From assembly GCF_018613795.1 (NCBI RefSeq), contig NZ_JAGGPN010000041.1, positions 1-64,000 on the forward strand: 64,000 nucleotides of DNA. Direction: 5' to 3'. This document shows positions 18,262 to 27,286 of this stretch, piece after piece (positions within the stretch are counted from its first letter, which is position 1; the number at the start of each line of letters is the position of its first letter). Both the position numbers and the translations under genes were made by a program. The notes under the pieces were generated by a model that was not told where the DNA came from, made no database searches, and saw only the letters and a list, made by a program, of their open reading frames with translations. This DNA is from Arthrobacter sp. ISL-65 (GTDB lineage Bacteria > Actinomycetota > Actinomycetes > Actinomycetales > Micrococcaceae).

Positions 18262-20216
18262 GCGCAGTCATTGAAGGTGCAGCAATTCAAGAACAGTCTC
18301 GTCGGGCGGCCGAACGCGGGGCCGGTTTCCTCCCGCGTCTCGTCAGACAACCGATCGCCGTCGCATGCAGCCTCGTTCTGCTCGTGATCGTCTTGGCCTG
18401 CGTATTCGCCCAGTGGGTCTCGCCTTACGAGCCTCTCGACCAGGATTTGCAGAACACGGCCGCAGGGCCAAGCGCGAGCCACCTGCTCGGAACTGACCAG
18501 CTCGGCCGCGACATCCTGTCGAGGATGCTCCACGGTGGCCAGGTCACCCTGTTGGGAATCGTGCAGGCAGTGGTGGTGTGCGCCGTTATCGGACTGTTCC
18601 TCGGTCTGACCGCGGGTACACTCGGTGGGTGGGTCGAAACGGTCGCCATGCGACTGTGCGACTTGCTGCTCGCTGTACCGGGATTGGTGATGCTGCTGGT
18701 CATTCTCGGCATTTACGGGAACAACGAAGCCGCGGCCATGATCACATTGGGCGTGATCATGGCTCCGACACTGGCCCGAGTGGTGTATTCAGCCACGATC
18801 GCCGTTCGTGAGGAGCTCTACGTCGCCAGCGCGCGGGTGGCCGGACTGACGAGTCTCCAGATCATGCGCCGCCACATCCTTTCGGGCGTGACCGGGCCGG
18901 CGCTGACGCAGATCAGTATCGTGGCCGCTGTGGCGTGCATCGCCGAAGCAGGTATCGGCTACCTCGGACTCGGCGTTGCGCCTCCGGCACCGAGCTGGGG
19001 AAACCTGGTGACAGACGCCCAGAACGTGATGCCTATCAGTGCATGGATGCTCGTACCAACCGGTGGCATCATCGCCGTCGTCACTCTGAGCCTCACGCTT
19101 CTAGGAAACGGCATCCGTGATGCCTATATGGGCCGGTCGAGCGGTTCGGCGAAGGCTTTCAGCTGGCGCGCGCTCGCTGTGAAGGTCTCCCAAGCTGCGT
19201 CTCCGGCAGGCGGAGGAGCAGCACCCCTGGGGCAGGAATCGATCTTGAGCGTGAAGGGCATGACGGTCAGATTGCCGCGGGGCTCGAGCGAAGTCACGAT
19301 CGTCGACGACGTCAACTTCCATGTGGCGCCGGGAGAGGCAGTCGCGATCGTCGGCGAGTCCGGTTGTGGAAAGTCGATGACCATCTCGGGAGTGCTTCGT
19401 GTGCTTCCCATGGGCGCCCACGTGGCAGCCGCCTCGATCTCGTTCAAAGGCGCGGAATTGACCTCGCTAAGCGAGCGCGAGATGAACGCCTACCGGGGAA
19501 CGGGAATCGGGTTCATCTCGCAGGAGCCGATCTCCAGCTTGAATCCCGCATTCACGGTCGGCCATCAGCTGGAAGAGGCGGTCAGGTTGCATCGGGGTGT
19601 CGGCAAGGGCAAGGCACGCCAGATCGCCAGGGAGCTCATGGCCCGTGTGCGGCTGCCTGAGCCGGATGCGGTGGCCAAGAAATATCCGCACGAACTATCG
19701 GGCGGTATGGCGCAACGCATCGCCATCGCGCGGGCGCTAGCCGGCGAACCAGAACTCCTGATCGCCGATGAGCCCACAACTGCTCTCGATGTCTCGGTGC
19801 AGTGTGAGATTCTCGACCTGCTCAGAGACCTGCGCGAGCAGACTGGGATGGCGCTCATCCTGGTCACCCACGACTGGGGAGTCGTGGCAGAGGCCTGTGA
19901 TCGCGCGCTCGTGATGTACGCCGGGCAGGTCGTCGAGAGCGCGGACGTGCGATCGATCATCGCCCATCCTGCGCACCCTTACACTCGGGCACTGTTGCAG
20001 TCATCGTCAGTCGGTATTGCTCCACGTCAACTCCTGCCGGTAATCGCTGGCACCGTGCCGGCGCCGGGTTTTTGGCCGCACGGGTGCCGGTTCGCCAGCC
20101 GGTGTGAGCTGGCGGAGGACGCCTGTCGCACAGGGCCCATTCCGATGGTGACGCTCGACGAAGGCTCCGCTGCGCGATGTATCCGTACCGACGTGGACGA
20201 ATTGGTGAGAACATGA
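18258..20216 (+). CDS. ABC transporter fused permease-ATPase, DppC-DppD type
   Basis: A 652-residue fusion. Residues 1-295 form a DppC-type permease with an N-terminal TM at about 33-55, the GTDQLGRDILSRMLHG motif (78-93) and the EAA loop VASARVAGLTSLQIMRRHIL. Residues 330-650 form a DppD-type ATPase with Walker A GESGCGKSM (366-374), signature LSGGMAQR, Walker B LLIADEPTTALD and the C-terminal oligopeptide-transporter Cys region with GCRFASRCELAEDAC. In most Dpp systems these are separate proteins; here about 35 linker residues join them. Start and stop both overlap neighbouring genes by four bases. The fusion fixes one ATPase to one permease. Confidence 0.92.
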   Translation: MSAVIEGAAIQEQSRRAAERGAGFLPRLVRQPIAVACSLVLLVIVLACVFAQWVSPYEPLDQDLQNTAAGPSASHLLGTDQLGRDILSRMLHGGQVTLLGIVQAVVVCAVIGLFLGLTAGTLGGWVETVAMRLCDLLLAVPGLVMLLVILGIYGNNEAAAMITLGVIMAPTLARVVYSATIAVREELYVASARVAGLTSLQIMRRHILSGVTGPALTQISIVAAVACIAEAGIGYLGLGVAPPAPSWGNLVTDAQNVMPISAWMLVPTGGIIAVVTLSLTLLGNGIRDAYMGRSSGSAKAFSWRALAVKVSQAASPAGGGAAPLGQESILSVKGMTVRLPRGSSEVTIVDDVNFHVAPGEAVAIVGESGCGKSMTISGVLRVLPMGAHVAAASISFKGAELTSLSEREMNAYRGTGIGFISQEPISSLNPAFTVGHQLEEAVRLHRGVGKGKARQIARELMARVRLPEPDAVAKKYPHELSGGMAQRIAIARALAGEPELLIADEPTTALDVSVQCEILDLLRDLREQTGMALILVTHDWGVVAEACDRALVMYAGQVVESADVRSIIAHPAHPYTRALLQSSSVGIAPRQLLPVIAGTVPAPGFWPHGCRFASRCELAEDACRTGPIPMVTLDEGSAARCIRTDVDELVRT

Positions 20217-21493
20217 GCTCGTTGCTAGAAGTCCAAGACCTGACGGTGATGTACCGCGGACGAGGTCGCCGGAAAGACAAGGTGGCTCTCGAGGGAGTCA
20301 GTGTCAGCCTTAATGAGGGAGAAACCCTCGGGCTGGTCGGGGAATCCGGTTCGGGCAAGTCGACTCTGGGAAACACGGTGCTCGGGCTCGTGAAGCCGGA
20401 GCGAGGGACAATTGGCTTCGACGGTAGCGACATCGCTGGTCTCACCGGCGCGGCGCGTCGCAAGCTGAGCACCCAGATCCAGGCCGTCTTCCAGGATCCG
20501 TACACCTCGTTCAACCCGCATCGAACAATCGAACAGAGCATGGGCGAGACGTTGGCGAATTCGCCGCCGATGTCGCGGGGGGAGAAGCGGGCTCGGGTCG
20601 TCGCCATGCTGGATCGTGTCGGCCTCGATAGCTCGGCGCTGTCGAAGTTCCCCGCTCAATTCTCTGGTGGACAGCGACAGCGCATTTCGATCGCGCGAGC
20701 GCTCCTCCCCGAGCCGAGGCTCGTCGTCTGTGACGAGTCGGTCTCCGCACTCGACCTGTCGGTGCAAGCTCAGATCCTCAACCTGCTCCTGGAACTACAA
20801 CGCGAGCGCGGAGTGGCCTACCTGTTCATCACGCACGACCTTTCTGTCGTGCGACACATGAGCACGCGCATCGCTGTACTCGAACACGGCAAACTCATCG
20901 AGCAGGGCGACGCCGCGGGAGTGACCGACGAGCCTTCTCAGCCGTACACCCGCCGACTCATTTCGGCGTCGTTGAGCGCCGATGCTGAGTTGCAACGAGA
21001 CCGCCGATCAACCCGTCGGGCAATGACACGGCTTGCTGCGGATGCGACCGGTGACCGCAGCAAGCGGGCTGACGAGGTGCTCCGAACACTTGAACATCAA
21101 GCTGTGACCGAGGTGTTCGCCCAACCTGTTCCTCACTCTCAAGCGTTGGCGCTTCCGCTTTCCCGGGGCATTGCGGGAGTCGCCGATGTCGACGGCGTCA
21201 CCGCGCTCAGGGCGGCTGTTCTCGAGCTGGCGCCCCGGACCGCTGAGGCCATGACCCCCGCAGCCATGTTAACTCTCGTCCAAGAGGCGCGAGCGAGAAC
21301 GTGCAGCGCCCTGATCTCCCGTGGGCAGTCCGGCGTGCTGTACGGACGAATCCGAGATCTGGCGGTTGCAATCGAAACAGGCGATCGAGCACGCGCACTC
21401 GAGCTCGTCGGTTCATTCGACGAGCCGCACGAGCCGAGCCCTCATCCAAACGGAGCCAGGGCCGGAGCGCACACGATCGAAAGCCGAGCATGA
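20213..21493 (+). CDS. ABC transporter ATPase, DppF type, with C-terminal extension
   Basis: A 426-residue ATPase. Residues 1-260 are a complete DppF/OppF-like domain: Walker A GESGSGKST (43-51), Q-loop AVFQDPYTSFNPH, signature FSGGQRQR, Walker B LVVCDESVSALDLS and switch His in FITHDLSVV. Start chosen at 20213, where ATGA overlaps the preceding stop. About 150 residues follow the normal end, beginning near RRAMTRLAADATGD. They look helical, with ALRAAVLELAPRTAEAM and RIRDLAVAIETGDRARALEL; there is a faint likeness to the ligand-binding FCD domain of GntR regulators, which I do not regard as established. The stop overlaps the hydrolase start. Confidence 0.88.
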   Translation: MSSLLEVQDLTVMYRGRGRRKDKVALEGVSVSLNEGETLGLVGESGSGKSTLGNTVLGLVKPERGTIGFDGSDIAGLTGAARRKLSTQIQAVFQDPYTSFNPHRTIEQSMGETLANSPPMSRGEKRARVVAMLDRVGLDSSALSKFPAQFSGGQRQRISIARALLPEPRLVVCDESVSALDLSVQAQILNLLLELQRERGVAYLFITHDLSVVRHMSTRIAVLEHGKLIEQGDAAGVTDEPSQPYTRRLISASLSADAELQRDRRSTRRAMTRLAADATGDRSKRADEVLRTLEHQAVTEVFAQPVPHSQALALPLSRGIAGVADVDGVTALRAAVLELAPRTAEAMTPAAMLTLVQEARARTCSALISRGQSGVLYGRIRDLAVAIETGDRARALELVGSFDEPHEPSPHPNGARAGAHTIESRA

Positions 21494-22408
21494 ACGAAGA
21501 AAGTGTCGCCGTGATCTCGTCAGTGACCGCCCAGCCGTCCGTGATCGTCGAGTTCGACGTTCCCGCGCGGATGCGCGACGGTGTTATCCTCCGGGCGGAT
21601 GTGTACCGACCTTCGGGAGACGGGCCGTGGCCGGCTCTGGTCGTCCGCACGCCGTACAACAAGTCCGGCGCAGCTGACGACCTGTGGAACGGTTTCTCGC
21701 CGACCGAGGTTGCCCGCCAGGGCTTCATGATGGTGATCCAAGACGTGCGGGGACGCTATGCGTCCGACGGCGCCTGGGAGCCCCTGCGCCACGAGGGTCA
21801 CGATGGCGCTGACGCGATCGCGTGGGCCGCGGAGCTTCGCGGCTCGAACGGTCGCGTCGGTATGCTCGGCGGCAGCTACTGCGGCCACACACAGTGGCGG
21901 GCAGCGATCGAGCAGCCACCCGCGTTGAAGGCGATCACGCCGTTGATGACCTGGGCTGAACCGAGCGAAGCCCTCGTCGCCCGGGGTGGCGCTACGCAGT
22001 TTTCGGTGATCGTAGGATGGGCTATGGCTGCGGCGTTCGACTGGTTGTCACGTCAAGGTCTGACGCAGGAGGAGATGGCCAATCGCTCGGCTGCGCTCAT
22101 CAAAGATCTCGACAACCTCGAAGGACGGCTACTGGGGGCTACCGGTAACCGAGTTGCCCGTCTTAAATCACCACGGAATACCGGTCATGATCGATCTGGA
22201 TCCGGCCACCGACGTCGAGGCGACGCAGCACATGCGCATCGCAGGCCGCCACGACCAGGTCACCATCCCGAGTCTGAACACGGGAGGGTGGTTCGACAGC
22301 TGCATCCAGGGCACACTCGACGCCTACACGACGATGCGCGATCTCGGACAAGAGTCACGGCTGATCGGAACTGTTGGTAGCGGCAAAGATCAGTATCGGC
22401 GCTGCTGA
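21490..22408 (+). pseudogene. CocE/NonD-family hydrolase (X-Pro dipeptidyl-peptidase/acylase type), frameshifted and truncated
   Basis: Begins with ATGA overlapping the ATPase stop and reads as a peptidase-S15-like serine hydrolase: RMRDGVILRADVYRP, VVRTPYNKSG, QDVRGRYASDG and the nucleophile GGSYCG (Ser about residue 129). Near 22140 a one-base insertion shifts the frame; the family sequence continues in the next frame as LPVTELPVLNHHGIPV and TIPSLNTGGWFDSCIQGTLDAY. Homology ends near 22370 before the C-terminal jelly-roll domain. It was the last gene of the transporter operon and probably processed the imported substrate inside the cell. Confidence 0.82.
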
Positions 22409-22417
22409 CACCGGCAG

Positions 22418-22531
22418 GTAGATCGCCAAGCCATCGACGACGCCGAACGGCGGATCCGCACGGCTGTTCCAGTCGCGCGGGTTATCTACGTGGAGCCGGA
22501 CCTCGAGCGCGTGCGGCTCGAACAGGCCTAG
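22418..22531 (+). pseudogene. C-terminal fragment of a cation diffusion facilitator
   Basis: A 37-codon frame ending at TAG 22529-22531 reads AIDDAERRIRTAVPVARVIY then VEPDLERVR. This resembles the cytoplasmic C-terminal domain of CDF metal-efflux transporters. The membrane part is absent. It abuts the broken hydrolase, so a deletion joined the two. Confidence 0.55.
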
Positions 22532-22534
22532 ACA

Positions 22535-22790
22535 TTAGCTGGCCAGTGGTCTCCTACGCTCAAGCGCGCCACTGATGACTGCAACTGCGAGGCCAAGCAT
22601 CGACAGTACCGCACCGACGAGGGCGGGGCGGTGTATCCCTAGCCCCACTCGATCATTGTCCCGCCCAGGAAAGCGCCCAAGGCGTTGGCCACGTTCAGGG
22701 CTGAGTGATTCAACGAGGATGCCAAGGACGCGGCACCTGGGGCTGCGTCGTGGAGCCGTGTCTGCAGGGCGGGTTTGAGCATCGAGATAA
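22535..22790 (-). pseudogene. C-terminal fragment of an MFS (DHA1) transporter, frameshifted
   Basis: Minus-strand pieces in two frames read LQTRLHDAAPGAASLASSLN with HSALNVANALGAFLGGTMIE, then ALVGAVLSMLGLAVAVISG. This corresponds to the last two membrane segments of drug-efflux or arabinose-efflux permeases. A frame change lies near 22640. No N-terminal part is present. Confidence 0.6.
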
Positions 22791-23025
22791 CGCACAACCA
22801 CCATGACGACGTCGAGGATTTCACGTACGCCCACCAGCAGCCGTGGCGTGAGACCGAATCCTTAAGCTACGAGTCTGTGCGCTGGCTACAGCAGGACGAC
22901 ATCGACACCCCGGCTCCGGCGGCCAGTCCCTGCCGGAATCCCGCAGCCGCGGCGACCCGTTCCCCCGAAGGCTTTAACTGGCATGCATGGTTATTCGTGA
23001 GCCGGGAGTAGCCTCTGCCTGAGAC

Positions 23026-23170
23026 AGGGGAGTCCTCGCCGGTGAAGAGCAGTTGCTCCTTGACGAACTCCACCGGCACGCCCTTTCGGGTTGAGGCGTA
23101 GGACCAGCGTGCGCAGGTCATCGAGGTTGCGCGCGAGTCGGTCCATGCTGTGCACGACGACGCTGTCCTG
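23026..23170 (-). pseudogene. Serine recombinase (Tn3-type resolvase) fragment
   Basis: QDSVVVHSMDRLARNLDDLR with TLVLRLN in one frame is followed, after a shift near 23095, by KGVPVEFVKEQLLFTGEDSP. This matches the middle of the resolvase catalytic domain, including the SMDRLARN helix. The catalytic Ser region and DNA-binding domain are absent. It is a remnant of a transposon of the Tn3 class. Confidence 0.65.
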
Positions 23171-23237
23171 CGGCATGTTTTCGGTTTGGGTTCCAGGCAG
23201 CGGGTTAGTGTTCAACTCGCGCTGCCAAATATGGGAG

Positions 23238-24380
23238 TCATTCGCCGAGGGCCCGGCCTTCGCCTCGGCGAGGGACACCGTGACGCGCTGCTTCTTCCGC
23301 AGGAGAAGCAGGCAGCGGTGGCGCTGGCTGGCTGGGTATGCGTTTTAGGTTCATTCTGAGCCGGGCAGCGATTAGCAGGGTCACGGCGCCGGGCAGTGCT
23401 CCGCCGACCAGCATGCCGGTTTGGGGGCCGAGGTACTGGTCTATGGTGCCCACGAGGGGGCCGCCGAGAGCCATTCCCCCGGAATAGGCCAGTAAATAGA
23501 TGCTCGCGACCCGCCCCCGGATGCTGCCGTGGGCAGCAGACTGGACAGTTGCGTTTCCCAATGTCTGCAACAGCAGGGTGCTTATGCCTACGCCGACCAG
23601 CAGAGCGCAGAAGACGGGCTGAGACAGTGCGGCGGCGCAGAGGAGATAGAGCGTTGAGAGCAGCGCTGCGAACAGCACCAGGGTGCGGAGCCGCGTGCGA
23701 TGCAGGCGCAAGGAGATGAGGGCGCCAAGCAGCGAACCGGCGGCCACCATCGCGCTCAGTAGCCCGTACCCGCCTGGGCCCGAGTCGAAAACGGATTTGG
23801 CGTACACGGCCAGTGTCACGGAGAGGTTGCCGGTGAATATTGCGAACACGCCGATCAGGATCGTGGGCCAGAGCACGTCGGGCCGGCCTACGGCAAAGCG
23901 CAGCCCGGCGCGTAGTTGGCCCCGATTCGCCGGCACGGTCGGCAGCGTGTGTAGTTCCCGGGCGCGTAACAGCGCCGCCGCGACCAGGGGCACCATGTGG
24001 CCGATCGCGGCGATGAGGAAAGACCCGCCCGGACCGACTGCGACTATGACGAGCCCCCCGAGTGCGGGGCCGAGCAGCCCCGCGAGCTGAACCACGGAGG
24101 CGTTGATGCTGATCGCGTGGCGCAGGTGGTCGGGTCCGACCATTTCCGCGACGAATGCCTGCTCGGCGGGCCAGCCCAGTGCGTTCGCGATGCCCAATCC
24201 GGCGGCGATCAGCTGTACCTGCCAGATCTGGACTGTGTGCGAGAGGGTGAGGGCGGCGAGGAGGCCGGTCAGCGCCGTCCAGCTGATGTAGGTGAACTGT
24301 ACGATCCAGCGTTTCGGGAACCGGTCCGCCAGCACACCCCCTGTTGCACCAGAGGGTAGTCGTAATCGTACTTTTCGTTG
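23238..24380 (-). pseudogene. MFS transporter (EntS-like MFS_3), N-terminus missing
   Basis: A long minus-strand frame covering about ten membrane segments of an MFS_3/EntS-type exporter. It opens in the loop between TM2 and TM3, LPSGATGGVLADRFPKRW, where the family always has two preceding helices. The frame stays open upstream for several codons into unrelated sequence, showing truncation rather than a short protein. The rest is intact, with FVAEMVGPDHLRHAISINAS and ending in a Pro-rich tail. GTG at 24335 could start translation, but a transporter lacking TM1-TM2 is unlikely to work. Confidence 0.7.
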
Positions 24381-24934
24381 CCGATCAGGGCCAGGGATTC
24401 CTTGAGCAAAAGAACCTCATTAACACGGAACACTAGGTGACGTCCAAGGGCACTGCGTCGGCTAGGCGGCGCAGTGCCCGCGGAGTCACGCCGGCTGTTT
24501 CGCGTCCTTAAAGAAGATGATCCGCCAGTGGACCTCTCCATTGGACATTCCATGCTCCATTTTGCAAACGACCGTAGCTGGAAGGGGGAGAGTGCCGGCC
24601 GAATGACTGTATCGGCCGCTCTCCGAGGGGCACGTGCAAGACAGAAACAAGACGAGACCAGCTCCCAGAGCGAAGCCTAGATAGGTGGATCTCACGAGTC
24701 GTACGAAGAATCCGCGTCGGCGGTCCGGTGCGTATTTCCTAAGGAACGTTGTGCATAGCCCGGGAGAATGCCACAGGGATGGGCGATGGATGCAGTTGCA
24801 AAGGTTCGGTAGAGGTACAGGGGTAGGACGGCAGGATCCCGTCTTAGGCAATATGACGGGACCCTTGAGGATGATGACATACACAAACACATCACCGTCA
24901 TCCCTGAGCCGTTGTCCGATGCTCAGCAGCGATG
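24381..24934. other. Intergenic region, no recognised gene
   Basis: About 550 bases. On the minus strand near 24355-24425 one frame reads LLLKESLALIGNEKYDYDYP, which looks like coding sequence of an unknown gene cut at the MFS junction. A minus-strand frame at 24486-24890 contains one hydrophobic segment (STYLGFALGAGLVLFLSC), but its N-terminal half looks random. Neither is supported well enough to call. Confidence 0.35.
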
Positions 24935-25189
24935 TTAAAGAGACACTTCGTAACCGTCAGCTACATGGAAGAGGCGCCGTTCCCCAACACATGATGTAAC
25001 CCAGATGATATTCCGGTCCAAACTCAATGCATCTACTTTTCCAGCAAAACGGTGATTCCCATTTTCGAGAACCACGTCTTGCCCTTCTTCTAACAGTCCC
25101 CAGGGAGTGTTAGACGCTGGTGTCCCAGCCCGGGGAGACGTTCCCCTATTGATCGCGGCCAGACCTGTATTGGATGTATCTTCCATCAT
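24935..25189 (-). CDS. Small hypothetical protein, paralogue of the 49.1 kb protein
   Basis: 84 residues. The second half, VVLENGNHRFAGKVDALSLD, then IIWV...RRLFHVADGYEV, is compatible with a small beta-barrel. The protein at 49111-49362 has the same pattern (VWLDGSLYRKGLVDGAMAD, then IWLA and GYEV), so the two are probably homologous. No named family is recognised. It lies 11 bases after the cupin gene on the same strand, probably in one operon, and the shared spacing argues that it is real. Confidence 0.5.
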   Translation of the reverse strand: MMEDTSNTGLAAINRGTSPRAGTPASNTPWGLLEEGQDVVLENGNHRFAGKVDALSLDRNIIWVTSCVGERRLFHVADGYEVSL

Positions 25190-25200
25190 CGGGATTCAGT

Positions 25201-25563
25201 CTAAACGACTGCGTCGCGCCAGTGGACGGGGCTGATGGACAGAAGGAGCCGGGTGCCGGGGGTAGCACTGTACTGGACAGTGGTTCCCTTGGGAAGAACG
25301 AGCAATTCGTCGGCATCGCCGGTCAGGGTGTCCTTGTGTTCACCATTGATTATGACCAGCCGAGCCTGGCCCTCGATGACATAGATTGTTTCCTCGTACT
25401 GAACGGTCCAGGGATCGCTGAAGCCGTTTTCCTCAAAGGTCATGATGTATGTTCCAAGCTGCTGGAGCTGGCTGCCGGCCGTTCGATGTTCGATCTTTGC
25501 CGGACCAAAGTCGTTCACGTTCTTTGGATCAATTGCGGGTTTGTGGTTCAAAGAGATTGCCAT
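25201..25563 (-). CDS. Cupin-domain protein, EutQ-like
   Basis: A 120-residue single-domain cupin. The core runs FSDPWTVQYEETIYVIEGQA to LPKGTTVQYSATPGTRLLLS, with the first cupin motif carrying E and the second PKGTTV. The DPWTV...EETIYVIEG form resembles EutQ-type proteins of ethanolamine metabolism. Several usual metal-binding histidines are replaced, so catalysis is uncertain; it may sense or stabilise a pathway intermediate. It sits between the thioesterase and the small protein on the same strand. Confidence 0.75.
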   Translation of the reverse strand: MAISLNHKPAIDPKNVNDFGPAKIEHRTAGSQLQQLGTYIMTFEENGFSDPWTVQYEETIYVIEGQARLVIINGEHKDTLTGDADELLVLPKGTTVQYSATPGTRLLLSISPVHWRDAVV

Positions 25564-25680
25564 GGAGGGCTCCTAACGCTGTAGTTCGTGCTTCGATGGC
25601 CAGCTCGTCGTGTCGAGACGGAGTATCTGGCTGTGTTGGATTGATAAAAAGGGTGGAGAAATTTAGGTCAGAGACGTGGA

Positions 25681-26082
25681 TCAGCCCTGCAAGGCGCCAT
25701 GGAGTGCCAGCGCGACGGCTTCCGGAAGTGGTCGAGAACGGGCCTGAGCTGCGTCGACGTTAACGTATACCAGTTCGACGTTCGCCACCTCCGTTCCACC
25801 ACGAGCAATTGATACGTCGATCGCGAAGCTGGAATTCCCGACGTTTCGGCACTTGACGTCAACGTTGAGAATGTCGTCGAAGTAGGCGGGGGATTTGAAA
25901 GAAAGAACTGCACTGACAACCGAGGGATCCGTCCCTCCAGCGACCAGCTTCGGGTAGGGCCAACCAATGCTGCGGAAGAACTCCGTCATTGCTACGTCGG
26001 CGACCTCGAGATAGCGGCTGTTAAAGAGAAACCCCTGGGAGTCCACCTCGTGGTTCCTCACACGATGCTGGTACAGCGACAT
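25681..26082 (-). CDS. Acyl-CoA thioesterase, 4HBT (hot-dog) family
   Basis: 133 residues, the full length of 4-hydroxybenzoyl-CoA-thioesterase-type hot-dog proteins. The active-site loop is VRNHEVDSQGFLFNSRYLEV, with the conserved Asp, followed by the helix ADVAMTEFFRSIGWPY. The enzyme hydrolyses an acyl-CoA to the free acid. The ATG overlaps the amidohydrolase stop (TGATG), so translation is coupled. In this cluster it could release a carboxylate from a CoA ester made during substrate breakdown. Confidence 0.85.
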   Translation of the reverse strand: MSLYQHRVRNHEVDSQGFLFNSRYLEVADVAMTEFFRSIGWPYPKLVAGGTDPSVVSAVLSFKSPAYFDDILNVDVKCRNVGNSSFAIDVSIARGGTEVANVELVYVNVDAAQARSRPLPEAVALALHGALQG

Positions 26083-26987
26083 CAGGCTCCCATTTCTGCC
26101 TGGAGCTTGGCGTACAGATCCAGCCTACGAAGTGCCAAGCCGGGTGCTTCGGGTTTCGCCCGTGAGGCAACCAACAGGTCATGGTCCAAGTCGGCGACCA
26201 GCAATTCTTCGTCGGCTGATGCTGTGGTGGCCAGGATCCCGTCGTTGACTCCCACTGTCTTGTCCACGGGCCCGGCGATAAGGGCCTTGCCCACAGCGAA
26301 CATCGGGGAATCGGTCGGAATGCCGCTTGTGCCGAACAGCGGAGACATCACGACGTACAGTTGGTTCTCAATAGCACGCGCCTGACATCCGGTACGTACA
26401 CGGTGGACGCCCCGCCGGTTCCAGGTGAGGGAAGGGCAAAGGATCATGTCGACGCCTTTGTGGACAAGATAGCGTGAGAGCTCAGGGAACTGGATGTCCG
26501 CGCAGATCAGGAGGCCAACAGTAAACGGCCCAATCTTTGTCACTAGGAGTTCATCGCCACCGCGGGCGCCGAGAGCATGCTCCTGAGGTGTGAGGTGGAT
26601 TTTGTCCTGGGATTCGATGCGACCGTCCGGGTGCGCGATGTACGCGGTATTGCGCAGCGAGCCGTCTTCGGCGACCCGGTTGTGGCTTCCACCAGCAACC
26701 ACGATGTTGTAATCCCGGGCCATCCTGCGCATGCCCTCAACGACGTCATCCGTGAACTCCGGTAGGAACTTCCAATAGTCCGATGTGATTGTGGCGGTTG
26801 TGACTTCATGATCGGTGACAGCTCCGAGAAGCCCCGTACTTGCGAGCTCGGGGAAAAGCACGAGTTCGGCCTGTTGCTCCGCAGCGCGCTTTACTAGCCC
26901 CTCCATATGATCCAGATATTGCTGGAGGGTCGTCTCCGGCCGAAGCTCGAATTGAACGGTGGCTACCTTTAGTGACGCCTTGGTCAT
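26082..26987 (-). CDS. Carbon-nitrogen hydrolase (nitrilase superfamily amidase)
   Basis: A 301-residue nitrilase-superfamily enzyme with the catalytic triad visible: Glu47 in LFPELAS, Lys129 in DKIHLTPQE and Cys162 in ICADIQFPE. Such enzymes hydrolyse amides, ureido compounds or nitriles to acid and ammonia. The start at 26987 is preferred because AGGAGA lies just upstream; the frame also extends 17 codons further. It follows the FAD oxidase by about 300 bases on the same strand and is coupled to the thioesterase. Amide rather than nitrile cleavage is the more common activity in this branch. Confidence 0.88.
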   Translation of the reverse strand: MTKASLKVATVQFELRPETTLQQYLDHMEGLVKRAAEQQAELVLFPELASTGLLGAVTDHEVTTATITSDYWKFLPEFTDDVVEGMRRMARDYNIVVAGGSHNRVAEDGSLRNTAYIAHPDGRIESQDKIHLTPQEHALGARGGDELLVTKIGPFTVGLLICADIQFPELSRYLVHKGVDMILCPSLTWNRRGVHRVRTGCQARAIENQLYVVMSPLFGTSGIPTDSPMFAVGKALIAGPVDKTVGVNDGILATTASADEELLVADLDHDLLVASRAKPEAPGLALRRLDLYAKLQAEMGA

Positions 26988-27286
26988 AGGAATCTCCTGT
27001 CTGAGAAGTCGGCCGTCTCTGATCGGCGATTCTTCCATTTATGTTCTTCCCGCGGTCGCGGACGAGTTGGTCGGCAGGTCGTAGACGCAACATTCAGGTG
27101 GTGCATGGCGTTTTTATGGCTATCCATGTGCCGGGCCGACTCATGCAATAGACGCTAATGGAGCGTCGAAGGGCTGAACACTAGAAGGATTCCGAAAGGG
27201 TGGTCAATGATTTGGTTCTTAGGCCAAAGGTCAGGACCACTGAGCCAGCCGCTAAGGCTTCTGACAGGGAATCGAGTACTGGAAGG
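26988..27286. other. Intergenic, probable promoter of the amidohydrolase operon
   Basis: About 300 bases between the FAD oxidase stop and the amidohydrolase start. No gene, clear terminator or operator is seen. Confidence 0.35.
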
